Below, in pieces: positions 1-6,774 of a stretch of DNA of 29,089 nt (positions are counted from its first letter, which is position 1; each line of letters opens with the position of its first letter). The translations under genes were made by a program, and so were the position numbers. The notes under the pieces are model-generated. The model did no database searches and was not told the DNA's origin. It saw only the letters and a list, made by a program, of their open reading frames with translations. Source of the stretch: Proteiniphilum sp. UBA5384 (lineage in GTDB: Bacteria; Bacteroidota; Bacteroidia; Bacteroidales; Dysgonomonadaceae). The stretch covers positions 1 through 29,089 of the forward strand of contig NZ_DHOS01000024.1 of the NCBI RefSeq assembly GCF_002410825.1. The letters run 5' to 3'.

Positions 1-1
1 A

Positions 2-274
2 ACATTTCGGGTGCGATGGACAAACCGCTTCTTTGGTCTGTTCTCCACCACCTATACCATCAGTTCTGAAATGGCTATTACTGACAGGTATGACAATAAT
101 GTGGTGAAGTTTCCGCGTAATGAACGGATTCGCTCTACCGATGTAATTGCCGAAAAAGTAGAGTATTTTCTTGACCCCGCCTTCTGGGGTGAGTATAACG
201 TAATCGAACCGGACCAGGAAATAACCGACGCCGTGAAACGGTTGAGCGGAAAATTGCAACGGCGAAATAAATAA
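2..274 (+). CDS. C-terminal end of a carboxypeptidase-regulatory-like domain protein (5' truncated by window)
   Basis: The reading frame is open from base 2, with no convincing start inside the window, so this is the tail of a longer gene. A GTG at 11 is in frame but has no start context. The visible end carries an arginine/aromatic-rich stretch (RWTNRFFG, then FSTTYTISSEMAITDR) and finishes with FWGEYNVIEPDQ and a short helical tail. This pattern resembles the C-terminus of large Bacteroidota exported proteins that begin with a CarboxypepD_reg-like beta-sandwich and often have a long, poorly characterised body. That assignment rests on family memory, since the diagnostic N-terminal domain lies outside the window. 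The gene ends about 65 bases before the rpsO promoter and appears unrelated to the sugar locus downstream. Confidence 0.6.
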   Translation, partial: TFRVRWTNRFFGLFSTTYTISSEMAITDRYDNNVVKFPRNERIRSTDVIAEKVEYFLDPAFWGEYNVIEPDQEITDAVKRLSGKLQRRNK

Positions 275-340
275 TTCAGGTCTCTCGCATGAATTTGAAA
301 TGTTGCAATCATACAATCCGCAAAGAAAATCACAAAACTG

Positions 341-371
341 TTTGGAATTAGTAAATTTAGGCGTACCTTTG
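341..371 (+). promoter_or_regulatory. Bacteroidota-type promoter for rpsO
   Basis: TTTG at 341-344 (-33 element), a 19-base spacer, then TACCTTTG at 364-371, which matches the TAnnTTTG -7 consensus of the Bacteroidota primary sigma factor. The predicted start is near 376, giving a leader of about 40 nt before the rpsO ATG at 416. Confidence 0.75.
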
Positions 372-415
372 CAACCCGAAAGTTTTTTATACAATTATAT
401 TATTTACAAAACAGT

Positions 416-685
416 ATGTATTTAGATTCTGCTAAAAAGAAAGAAATCTTTGCAAAGCACGGAAAGTCCAACACTGATACTGGCTCACCGGAAGCGCAGA
501 TAGCATTGTTCTCCTACCGTATTTCGCATTTGACTGAGCATCTCAAGTCAAACAAAAAAGATTATAGCACCGAAAGAGCATTGAAAATTTTAGTGGGTAA
601 GCGTCGTCGTTTACTTGATTATCTGATCGACACAGATATTGAAAGGTATCGTTCCATTATCAAAGAATTGGGTATCAGAAAATAA
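416..685 (+). CDS. rpsO: 30S ribosomal protein S15
   Basis: The 89-residue length is the usual size for S15. The protein carries the family signature: GSPEAQIA near residues 22-29, then HLTEHLKSNKKDYS, and LVGKRRRLLDYL in the second half. S15 binds the central domain of 16S rRNA early in 30S assembly. The ATG at 416 gives the standard Bacteroidales N-terminus (MYLD). The gene is monocistronic, bracketed by its own promoter at 341-371 and a strong hairpin terminator at 704-742. It is a housekeeping gene and marks the boundary before the accessory sugar locus. In other bacteria rpsO mRNA is autoregulated by its product; no specific pseudoknot was identified in this short leader. Confidence 0.98.
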   Translation: MYLDSAKKKEIFAKHGKSNTDTGSPEAQIALFSYRISHLTEHLKSNKKDYSTERALKILVGKRRRLLDYLIDTDIERYRSIIKELGIRK

Positions 686-703
686 TTTTTTCGAAAAAAA
701 GTT

Positions 704-742
704 AAAAAGAGGATGAAACAACAGGTTTTACCCTCTTTTTTT
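704..742 (+). terminator. Intrinsic terminator of rpsO
   Basis: AAAAAGAGG (704-712) pairs perfectly with CCTCTTTTT (732-740). A second inner stem (about 714-719 with 725-730) closes a five-base loop. The hairpin runs directly into a T tract. It begins about 18 bases after the rpsO stop. Confidence 0.85.
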
Positions 743-800
743 TATAGCTAATCACCATTGTTAATGGATATTAAGCAAAAGAGACGGAAAACATGTTACA

Positions 801-827
801 AAAATATGTCTTATAACATATTTTTTT
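801..827 (+). terminator. AT-rich hairpin with T tract, possible back-up terminator
   Basis: AAAATATGT (801-809) and ACATATTTT (816-824) form a perfect nine-pair stem around a six-base loop, followed by T residues to 827. It is AT-rich and therefore weak. It lies between the rpsO terminator and the next promoter, whose -33 element starts at 830. It could be a second terminator, an insulator, or chance AT-rich symmetry. Confidence 0.35.
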
Positions 828-829
828 AT

Positions 830-860
830 TTTGCAGATCCAAAATAGCGCTCTATCTTTG
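830..860 (+). promoter_or_regulatory. Bacteroidota-type promoter of the candidate small RNA
   Basis: TTTG at 830-833, exactly 19 bases, then TATCTTTG at 853-860. Both elements match the Bacteroidota consensus and the spacer equals that of the rpsO promoter in this window. The predicted start is about 866. No coding region follows before the terminator at 919-955. Confidence 0.7.
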
Positions 861-865
861 CATCG

Positions 866-955
866 ATAACCTAAAACAATCTTTTTTACCTTATCACTGA
901 TATCACGTTAACCGATACAAAAGAGGCCTTTTCGATCGAAGGGGCCTCTTTTTTT
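866..955 (+). ncRNA. Candidate orphan small RNA, about 90 nt
   Basis: This unit is defined by a consensus promoter (830-860) and a strong intrinsic terminator (919-955). Reading 866-955 on the + strand shows no ATG, so it is unlikely to encode a peptide. The 5' half (about 866-918) is AT-rich and shows no obvious strong pairing, which would leave it free for base pairing. The 3' end is the terminator stem-loop, the usual architecture of trans-acting sRNAs. The next gene has its own promoter at 974-1003, which argues against this being only a leader of the regulator. Alternatives are an attenuated leader of the XylR-type gene, or a known Bacteroidales structured RNA that I cannot identify by eye. 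The exact start is inferred, not seen. Confidence 0.5.
919..955 (+). terminator. Intrinsic terminator ending the candidate sRNA
   Basis: AAAAGAGGCC (919-928) pairs perfectly with GGCCTCTTTT (943-952). Two G-U pairs and a TTC/GAA extension inside it leave a four-base loop at about 934-937. A run of seven T follows at 949-955. It has no protein gene immediately upstream. Confidence 0.85.
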
Positions 956-973
956 ATAAAATTTTCTTATATT

Positions 974-1003
974 TTTGGTTATTCAAAAAAATGGCTATAT
1001 TTG
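974..1003 (+). promoter_or_regulatory. Probable promoter of the XylR-type regulator gene
   Basis: TTTG at 974-977 and TATATTTG at 996-1003, separated by 18 bases, one fewer than the two promoters upstream. The start would be near 1009, giving a leader of about 58 nt before the ATG at 1067. Confidence 0.55.
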
Positions 1004-1066
1004 AGGAATAAATTACTTTTTTTTCGATAATTGATTCCATTCAATATTTTCTAATAATCCGGTACA

Positions 1067-2230
1067 ATGCTAAAAATACTCATTCTTATTGATTATTCCA
1101 GTGAATTCAGCCGCAGACTGCTCAGAGGACTGATACAATACTCCAAAGAACATGGGCCCTGGATTTTTTATCGACTCCCCTCTTATTATAAGACGCTTTA
1201 CGGCAAAGAAGGCATAGTGGAATGGGCCAAAGAATGGGAGGCAGATGCCATTGTGGCGCGGTGGGATCATGAAGGAACTAACCTTCTGGAATCACTGAAT
1301 ATTCCTATACTGCTTCAGAACTATAAAGATCGGAGCCCCTACTTCTCCAACCTGACCGGTGATTATTTCGGCACGGGAGAGATGGCGGCACAGTTTTTTA
1401 TCAAACGACGCTTCCGGAATTTTGCGTTCTACGGAAATAAAGGAGTAGTATGGTCGCGTGAACGAGCGGAAGGATTCAGAATGCAGGTAGAAAAAACGGG
1501 GGGCAACTATTATTATTTCGAAAGTGAAAATCTGGACGGGGAAGAATGGAGTACCGGCCATATTCAACTGGATGAATGGCTCTTGTCGTTACCCAAGCCT
1601 ATTGGTCTGTTTGCCTGCGATGATAATTTCGCACTCAGGGTATCACAATACTGTAAAATCAACAATATCAGAATTCCCGAAGACATCTCCTTGCTGGGGG
1701 TGGATAACGACGAGTTGATCTGCAATCTGTCAGATCCACCCATCTCTTCTATTGTCACTGATGTGGAAAAGGGAGGCTATGAGGCAGGAAGGCTTATCGA
1801 CAGGATGACCAAAGGTGAAATTAAAGAACCTTTTAATATCATTATCCGGCCGACAAGATTTGAACTCCGGAAATCTACAGAAAAATATGCTATCGGAAAT
1901 GAATATATTTCCCAGATAGTAAATTTCATTGAAGACAATTTCATCTCCGATATCAACATTGAAGAACTCACCGAAATGGTTCCACTGTCTCGTCGTAATC
2001 TCGAAGTGAAATTCAAAGATGAAATGGGCACCTCCATCTATCAGTTTATCCTTAGTTGCAGGATCGATTATTTCGCACATTTATTAGTTACTACCGACAG
2101 GACGCTGTTTGACCTGGCATTGGAATCGGGATTCAACGACTGCAAGAATATCGCCAGGATATTTAAAAAAATGAAAGGCTGTACCCCTGTTGAATACCGT
2201 AAAAATTACTGTGATTCCCTAACGAAATAG
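1067..2230 (+). CDS. XylR-type transcriptional regulator (LacI-like sugar-binding domain plus AraC HTH)
   Basis: The 387-residue cytoplasmic protein has two domains. Residues about 2-265 form a periplasmic-binding-protein-like effector domain of the LacI/XylR kind, recognisable by GLFACDDNFALRV and LLGVDNDELICNLSDPPISS, the usual signature near the end of that fold. Residues about 285-380 form an AraC-family double helix-turn-helix, ending with the FNDCKNIARIFKKMKGCTPVEYR pattern (G-F-x5-AR-FKK-GxTPxEYR). In XylR of E. coli and its Bacteroidota relatives, sugar binding in the N-terminal domain activates transcription of catabolic genes. Here the gene sits directly upstream of a sugar symporter and nagAB, so an amino sugar or derived sugar is a likely effector (inference). 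It is the only transcription factor visible in the window. It has its own promoter at 974-1003. Confidence 0.9.
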   Translation: MLKILILIDYSSEFSRRLLRGLIQYSKEHGPWIFYRLPSYYKTLYGKEGIVEWAKEWEADAIVARWDHEGTNLLESLNIPILLQNYKDRSPYFSNLTGDYFGTGEMAAQFFIKRRFRNFAFYGNKGVVWSRERAEGFRMQVEKTGGNYYYFESENLDGEEWSTGHIQLDEWLLSLPKPIGLFACDDNFALRVSQYCKINNIRIPEDISLLGVDNDELICNLSDPPISSIVTDVEKGGYEAGRLIDRMTKGEIKEPFNIIIRPTRFELRKSTEKYAIGNEYISQIVNFIEDNFISDINIEELTEMVPLSRRNLEVKFKDEMGTSIYQFILSCRIDYFAHLLVTTDRTLFDLALESGFNDCKNIARIFKKMKGCTPVEYRKNYCDSLTK

Positions 2231-2311
2231 CCAAACGTATGCCATAACGCTATTTGAAAACACAATTACGTTTTTAAAGCAATTGTCAACCATATAAAAA
2301 ATAATTTTGTG

Positions 2312-2335
2312 CTTTGTGTATATTGATATGCAAAG
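2312..2335. promoter_or_regulatory. Imperfect dyad upstream of the symporter gene, possible operator
   Basis: The sequence follows CTTTG-N2-TAT-N4-ATA-N2-CAAAG, a dyad with 16 of 24 positions symmetric, starting about 50 bases before the ATG at 2363. It lies between the regulator and the first catabolic gene, a sensible place for a binding site. Its half CTTTGCATA (minus strand) also occurs at 16545-16553 upstream of susC. TTTGCA is also common in Bacteroidota -7 elements, so the match may be promoter sequence. No good TTTG/TAnnTTTG promoter was found in 2231-2362. Confidence 0.25.
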
Positions 2336-2362
2336 TACACATTTATTATAATTTTCAATGAT

Positions 2363-3715
2363 ATGAGCGACATTCCTCAAATTAAACATGTACAGGATAA
2401 AAGCACTACCATCAAGTCGATGATCATACTGGCATTGCTGTTTTTTATTTTTGGATTGGTATCGTGGGTGAATACCATCCTGATTCCCTATTTCCAACTC
2501 ACACTTCAATTATCGAACTTTCAATCCTATCTGGTCACATTCGCCTTTTACATCGCCTATTTGATCATGGCAATCCCCTCTTCTTTTCTATTGAACAAAG
2601 TAGGATATAAAAGAGGGATGATGCTCGGACTATGGTGCATGTCGATAGGGGCATTACTCTTCGTTCCGGCAGCCTACTGGCGCGTTTATCAAGTATTTCT
2701 CTTGGGGCTCTTCCTGTTGGGCGTGGGATTGGCCATCCTGCAGTCAGCCGCCAATCCTTACGTCACCATTGTAGGTCCTATAGAGAGTGCCGCCAAACGG
2801 ATGAGCATCGTAGGTACGGGTAATAAACTGGCCGGAATAATTGCCAATCTCATATTTGCCGCGGTGGTAATCAGGGAGTCAGATAAAATACTTATGCAGA
2901 ATATTGAAGCGGGGAATTATACCGGAGCAGCATTGGAAACGGCCTTGGATACGCTAATAAAGGGAGTGATGACACCTTATCTTATTTTGGCCGTTTTCCT
3001 GTTTCTCTTCGGCATTGTAGTCCGCTACTCTCCGCTACCGGAGTTAGATCCTTCGGTAGTCAACAAGCAATCCGAAGAAGATGAGAGTTCACATAAGCCC
3101 ATTTGGCAATATCCGGCACTCATTTTAGGAGTCGTAGCCATGTTCTTACATATAGGTACTCAGATGATCGCGCTGGGAACCAGCATCAAGTATGCGGGCA
3201 CCATGGGGGAAAGCCTTGCCGGACCGGCCCAGAATATCCCTTCCTACACTATGCTTCTGACATTCTTTGGCTATTTCCTGGGAATTGCACTTATCCCCAA
3301 ATACCTGAAGCAACGGAATGCACTATTGATCTGCGCAACTATCAACCTGATATTGTCCGTATTGATCATCACGACTTCGGGAACGGTACGATTCCTTGGT
3401 ATTACTGCCGATATTTCCGTTTGGTATTTAGTAATGATGGGGCTTCCCAACGCATTACTCTATGCCGGCATCTGGCCATTGGCCATCAACGGGTTGGGAA
3501 AACACACCAACCTGGGTTCCGCCTTCATGGTGATGGCCTTATGCGGAAGCGCTATCATGCCCATCGTCTATAATGTTTTTGTAGAAATGAATGCATCGCT
3601 ATCCCCTTTTGAAGCAATGAAACAGGCATACTGGATACTTATACCCTGTTTTGCCTACATCGTATGGTACGCCGCCAGCGGATATAAGATCAAATCATGG
3701 AAAAAAGAAAATTAA
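2363..3715 (+). CDS. Sugar:H+ symporter, MFS family (FucP/GluP/NagP type)
   Basis: The 450-residue, highly hydrophobic protein has about twelve membrane segments. The first half carries the features of the fucose/glucose-galactose/GlcNAc symporter branch of MFS: a first helix with FFIFGLVSWVNTILIPYF, GYKRGMMLGLW in the loop after helix two, and QSAANPYVTIVGP followed by AAKRMSIVGTGNKLAG. Members carry fucose, glucose/galactose or, as NagP, N-acetylglucosamine across the inner membrane with protons. The direct neighbours nagA and nagB make N-acetylglucosamine or a related amino sugar the most likely substrate (inference). Substrate choice cannot be read from sequence alone. The gene starts 132 bases after the regulator and is probably the first gene of the long operon. 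Confidence 0.88.
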   Translation: MSDIPQIKHVQDKSTTIKSMIILALLFFIFGLVSWVNTILIPYFQLTLQLSNFQSYLVTFAFYIAYLIMAIPSSFLLNKVGYKRGMMLGLWCMSIGALLFVPAAYWRVYQVFLLGLFLLGVGLAILQSAANPYVTIVGPIESAAKRMSIVGTGNKLAGIIANLIFAAVVIRESDKILMQNIEAGNYTGAALETALDTLIKGVMTPYLILAVFLFLFGIVVRYSPLPELDPSVVNKQSEEDESSHKPIWQYPALILGVVAMFLHIGTQMIALGTSIKYAGTMGESLAGPAQNIPSYTMLLTFFGYFLGIALIPKYLKQRNALLICATINLILSVLIITTSGTVRFLGITADISVWYLVMMGLPNALLYAGIWPLAINGLGKHTNLGSAFMVMALCGSAIMPIVYNVFVEMNASLSPFEAMKQAYWILIPCFAYIVWYAASGYKIKSWKKEN

Positions 3716-3799
3716 TTGTGACAATCCATTGATGCGATGATTCGATGACTAACTACTAATCAGCAAATTACCACATTATCAAATCAAAAATCAATTTAT

Positions 3800-4984
3800 A
3801 TGAGAACCATCATAAAAAACGGAAAGGCCATTTTTCCTGACAGCATAGAAGAGAATCTGTCTATCGTATGCGAGAATGGAAAAATAGTGGATATCCTGAA
3901 TCCGGACGGAGTTGTTCCCACTGAAGGAGATACAATCATTGATGCCCGGGGCAAATACATATCCCCGGGGTTCATCGACATCCACACCCATGGGGGTGGC
4001 GGACACGACTTCATGGACGGCACCGTAGAAGCCTACCTCGGCGCGGCGGAAACACACGCCCAACACGGCACCACCGCACTGCTGCCCACCACCCTCACCA
4101 GCACCACCGAGGAGCTGATGAAAACATTCGCCACCTACAAGGAAGCGGTAAAACAGAATAAAAAAGGAGCCAAATTCCTCGGGTTGCACCTTGAAGGCCC
4201 TTACTTCGCCTATAACCAGCGGGGAGCCCAAGATCCCAAATACCTCAGGAATCCGGAGCCGGAAGAGTACAATCAGATATTGGAAGCATCGGACGACATT
4301 GTCCGCTGGAGCCTGGCGCCGGAACTTCCTGGCGCATTGGAGTTCGGCAAAGTGCTCACCACCCGGAATATCCTCCCGGCCATTGCCCATACCGATGCTA
4401 TTTATGAAGAGGTCGTACCTGCTTTTGAGGCGGGATTCACGTTGGCAACCCATTTATATTCGGGTATGTCGACCATCACCCGGAGAAATGCCTACCGCTA
4501 TGCCGGCGTGGTGGAAGCGTCTTACCTGATCGATGGAATGGATGTAGAGATTATCGCCGACGGAGTACATCTGCCTAAATCCCTCCTTCAATTCGTCTAT
4601 AAATTCAAAGGGCCCGATAAAACCGCGCTCTGCACCGACTCAATGCGTGGAGCCGGGATGCCCGACGGCGAGTCCATCCTGGGCAGCCTCGACAAAGGAC
4701 AAAAGGTAATCATTGAAGACGGTGTGGCAAAGCTGCCCGATCGTACCGCCTTTGCCGGCAGCGTAGCCACCACCGACCGCTTAGTCAGGACAATGGTAAA
4801 CATAGCCGAAGTACCTCTGGTGGAAGCGGTAAGGATGATGACCCTTACCCCTGCCCGCATCATGAAGATCGATCGGCAGAAAGGATCCATTCAAAAAGGT
4901 AAAGATGCCGATTTCGTTATTTTTGATGATAATATTAATGTTTCACACACAATTTTAGAAGGAAATGTCATATACGGAAACTAA
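3800..4984 (+). CDS. nagA: N-acetylglucosamine-6-phosphate deacetylase
   Basis: The 394-residue length is typical. The enzyme hydrolyses GlcNAc-6-phosphate to glucosamine-6-phosphate and acetate in the cytoplasm and belongs to the amidohydrolase superfamily. Visible motifs are GFIDIHTHG (H62, H64), LEGP with metal-binding E132, AHTD with H197, THLY with H218, ADGVH with H257, and TDSM with the likely catalytic D280. All match expected positions of the family. The gene begins 84 bases after the symporter, and its end overlaps the longer nagB reading frame by 20 bases, implying translational coupling. Local base composition is unusual: 4021-4110 is about 68% GC by hand count, clearly richer than its neighbours. 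Absence of a phosphorylating enzyme in the window means GlcNAc kinase must be encoded elsewhere. Confidence 0.96.
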   Translation: MRTIIKNGKAIFPDSIEENLSIVCENGKIVDILNPDGVVPTEGDTIIDARGKYISPGFIDIHTHGGGGHDFMDGTVEAYLGAAETHAQHGTTALLPTTLTSTTEELMKTFATYKEAVKQNKKGAKFLGLHLEGPYFAYNQRGAQDPKYLRNPEPEEYNQILEASDDIVRWSLAPELPGALEFGKVLTTRNILPAIAHTDAIYEEVVPAFEAGFTLATHLYSGMSTITRRNAYRYAGVVEASYLIDGMDVEIIADGVHLPKSLLQFVYKFKGPDKTALCTDSMRGAGMPDGESILGSLDKGQKVIIEDGVAKLPDRTAFAGSVATTDRLVRTMVNIAEVPLVEAVRMMTLTPARIMKIDRQKGSIQKGKDADFVIFDDNINVSHTILEGNVIYGN

Positions 4985-5753
4985 CACAGATGTAATCACA
5001 TTCACGAAAGGAATGTTGGAAGTAAAAATCTTCCATACCAGGGAAGAAATGGGGAAAGAAGCGGCGGTCAATGTATCGGATACCATCCGGCAACTGCTTA
5101 GTGAAAGAGAGGAAATCAATATGATTTTCGCCGCAGCCCCCTCTCAAAGCGATTTTATGAAGGAGCTGATTGGCGATAAACGGATCCGGTGGGAAAAGAT
5201 CAATGCCTTTCACATGGATGAGTATATCGGATTGGAAGAAGAGGCGCCCCAAGGCTTTGGAAATTTCCTGAAAGAACGTATCTTTGACAAAGTGCCTTTT
5301 AAGAGTGTCCACTACATCAATGGCAGGGCGGAGAATCCTTCCGCGGAGTGCGAAAGGTATGCCGGTTTATTGTGTCAATATCCTGTGGATATCGTTTGCT
5401 TGGGGATTGGCGAGAATGGACATATCGCATTCAACGACCCACCGGTAGCCGATTTCAAAGATCCTAAACTGGTAAAAGTGGTTGAATTGGACATGGCTTG
5501 CAGGCAACAACAGGTCAATGAAAAACTGTTTACAGGTATAGATCTGGTGCCCACCCACGCGGTCACCGTTACCATACCCGCACTGTTGAAGGCCAAATAT
5601 ATGTTCTGCATGGTACCCGCCCAAAACAAGGCAGAGGCAGTTTATCGCACATTAAACGATGAGATCAGTGAGGAGTGCCCCGCCACTATTTTGAGAACAA
5701 AAGAAGATTCTATATTATATCTCGATGAAGAAAGCGCGTCGTTATTGAGTTAA
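4965..5753 (+). CDS. nagB: Glucosamine-6-phosphate deaminase/isomerase family protein
   Basis: This 262-residue protein of the NagB/RpiA/6-phosphogluconolactonase fold follows nagA directly. Family function is conversion of glucosamine-6-phosphate to fructose-6-phosphate and ammonia. FHMDEYIGL holds D85, equivalent to the general base D72 of E. coli NagB. The second active-site motif reads GENGHIAFNDPP, so the residue equivalent to D141 is N151, H143 is kept as H153, and E148 is D158. This variant motif belongs to a NagB-like clade that I recall as common in Bacteroidota. The annotated activity is therefore likely but not certain. Start choice: ATG 4965 overlaps nagA by 20 bases; ATG 5013 follows AAAGG and gives a shorter protein starting MLEVKIF, nearer the usual family N-terminus. 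Confidence 0.88.
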   Translation: MSYTETNTDVITFTKGMLEVKIFHTREEMGKEAAVNVSDTIRQLLSEREEINMIFAAAPSQSDFMKELIGDKRIRWEKINAFHMDEYIGLEEEAPQGFGNFLKERIFDKVPFKSVHYINGRAENPSAECERYAGLLCQYPVDIVCLGIGENGHIAFNDPPVADFKDPKLVKVVELDMACRQQQVNEKLFTGIDLVPTHAVTVTIPALLKAKYMFCMVPAQNKAEAVYRTLNDEISEECPATILRTKEDSILYLDEESASLLS

Positions 5754-5765
5754 AACAAGAATATT

Positions 5766-6764
5766 ATGAGATTAAAAATTATTCTATCAGCTGTTTTATC
5801 CGGGCTTCTATTGATTACCCAGGCACAGGTAAAGATCGGGATCATCGGATTGGATACCTCTCACGCCATTGCCTTCACCAAATTTCTGAATGGAGAAGAC
5901 AAAAAAGAAGAATTTAAGGAATATACAATAGTGGCAGCCTATCCTTATGGGTCGAAAACCATCAAATCGAGTTACGACCGTATCCCCGGCTACATCGAGC
6001 AGGTGAAAGAACTGGGGGTGGAAATCACCGCTTCTATTGCAGAACTTTTAGATAAAGTAGATTGTGTAATGTTGGAAACCAATGATGGGAATCTGCATTT
6101 AGAACAGGCTTACGAAGTATTTAAAGCCGGAAAAACTGTCTTTATCGATAAACCTATCGGGGCTTCGCTGGCGCAATCTATCGCCATCTTTCAATTGGCA
6201 AGACAATACAACGTACCCTTGTTTACTTCCTCATCCTTGCGGTTTGTTCCTCAAACTTTGAAAATCAGGAACGGAGAGTTCGGTAAAGTATTGGGAGCGG
6301 ATTGTTTTTCCCCGCACCGGCATGAACCTTCACATCCTGATTTCGGATGGTATGGCATACACGGGGTGGAGATATTGTTTACCGTGATGGGGACCGGATG
6401 TGTTTCAGTAAACCGGATGTCTTCTGACAGCACGGACGTAGTGGTCGGCAAATGGAATGACGGAAGAATCGGCACTTTCAGGGGCTTGCAACAAGGGAAA
6501 TCTGTCTATGGAGGAACAGCATATACAATAAAAGGATCTGTACCGGTAGGACCTTACGAAGGATATGAAATGCTTCTGTCTGAAATCCTGAAGTTCTTTA
6601 GAACTGGTATCGCGCCGGTATCGGAAAAAGAAACCCTCGAAATCTTCACCTTTATGGAAGCATCCAACGAAAGCAAGCGTAAAGGAGGAAAAATCGTCTC
6701 AATAGACAAAACCTACAAAAAAGCGGAAAAAGAGGCCGGAAAATTAATTCGAAAATTAAAATAA
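5766..6764 (+). CDS. Exported Gfo/Idh/MocA-family oxidoreductase
   Basis: The 332-residue protein begins with a clear Sec signal peptide (basic start, hydrophobic core, likely cleavage after ITQAQ near residue 21). The Rossmann start follows at once (KIGIIGLDTSHAIAF), then the conserved lysine motif as FIDKPIGAS near residue 130, and the C-terminal-domain histidine in WYGIHGVEILF. These features mark the NAD(P)-binding dehydrogenase family typified by glucose-fructose oxidoreductase and inositol dehydrogenase. Substrate is unknown. It is the shortest of six consecutive family members, starts 12 bases after nagB, and ends 10 bases before the next gene, so it is very likely co-transcribed. Export of a nicotinamide-dependent enzyme implies a tightly bound cofactor, as known for glucose-fructose oxidoreductase, although a Sec-exported example must bind it after export. 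Confidence 0.85.
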   Translation: MRLKIILSAVLSGLLLITQAQVKIGIIGLDTSHAIAFTKFLNGEDKKEEFKEYTIVAAYPYGSKTIKSSYDRIPGYIEQVKELGVEITASIAELLDKVDCVMLETNDGNLHLEQAYEVFKAGKTVFIDKPIGASLAQSIAIFQLARQYNVPLFTSSSLRFVPQTLKIRNGEFGKVLGADCFSPHRHEPSHPDFGWYGIHGVEILFTVMGTGCVSVNRMSSDSTDVVVGKWNDGRIGTFRGLQQGKSVYGGTAYTIKGSVPVGPYEGYEMLLSEILKFFRTGIAPVSEKETLEIFTFMEASNESKRKGGKIVSIDKTYKKAEKEAGKLIRKLK

Positions 6765-6774
6765 CCTCTTGATA

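Noticed and set aside
2225..2255. Hairpin AAATAGC/GCTATTT overlapping the stop of the regulator gene
   Set aside because: The loop is 17 bases and no T tract follows, so it does not qualify as a terminator.
3103..3573. 156-codon open frame inside the symporter gene
   Set aside because: It lies in another frame of a clearly conserved membrane protein gene, and its translation is rich in His/Arg/Ser without domain features.
3791..4453. 220-codon minus-strand frame opposite nagA
   Set aside because: It is a shadow frame created by the GC-rich composition of nagA; the + strand carries all the catalytic motifs.
6769..6774. TTG start for the lipoprotein oxidoreductase
   Set aside because: The ATG six bases downstream gives a standard lipoprotein signal and needs no rare start codon.
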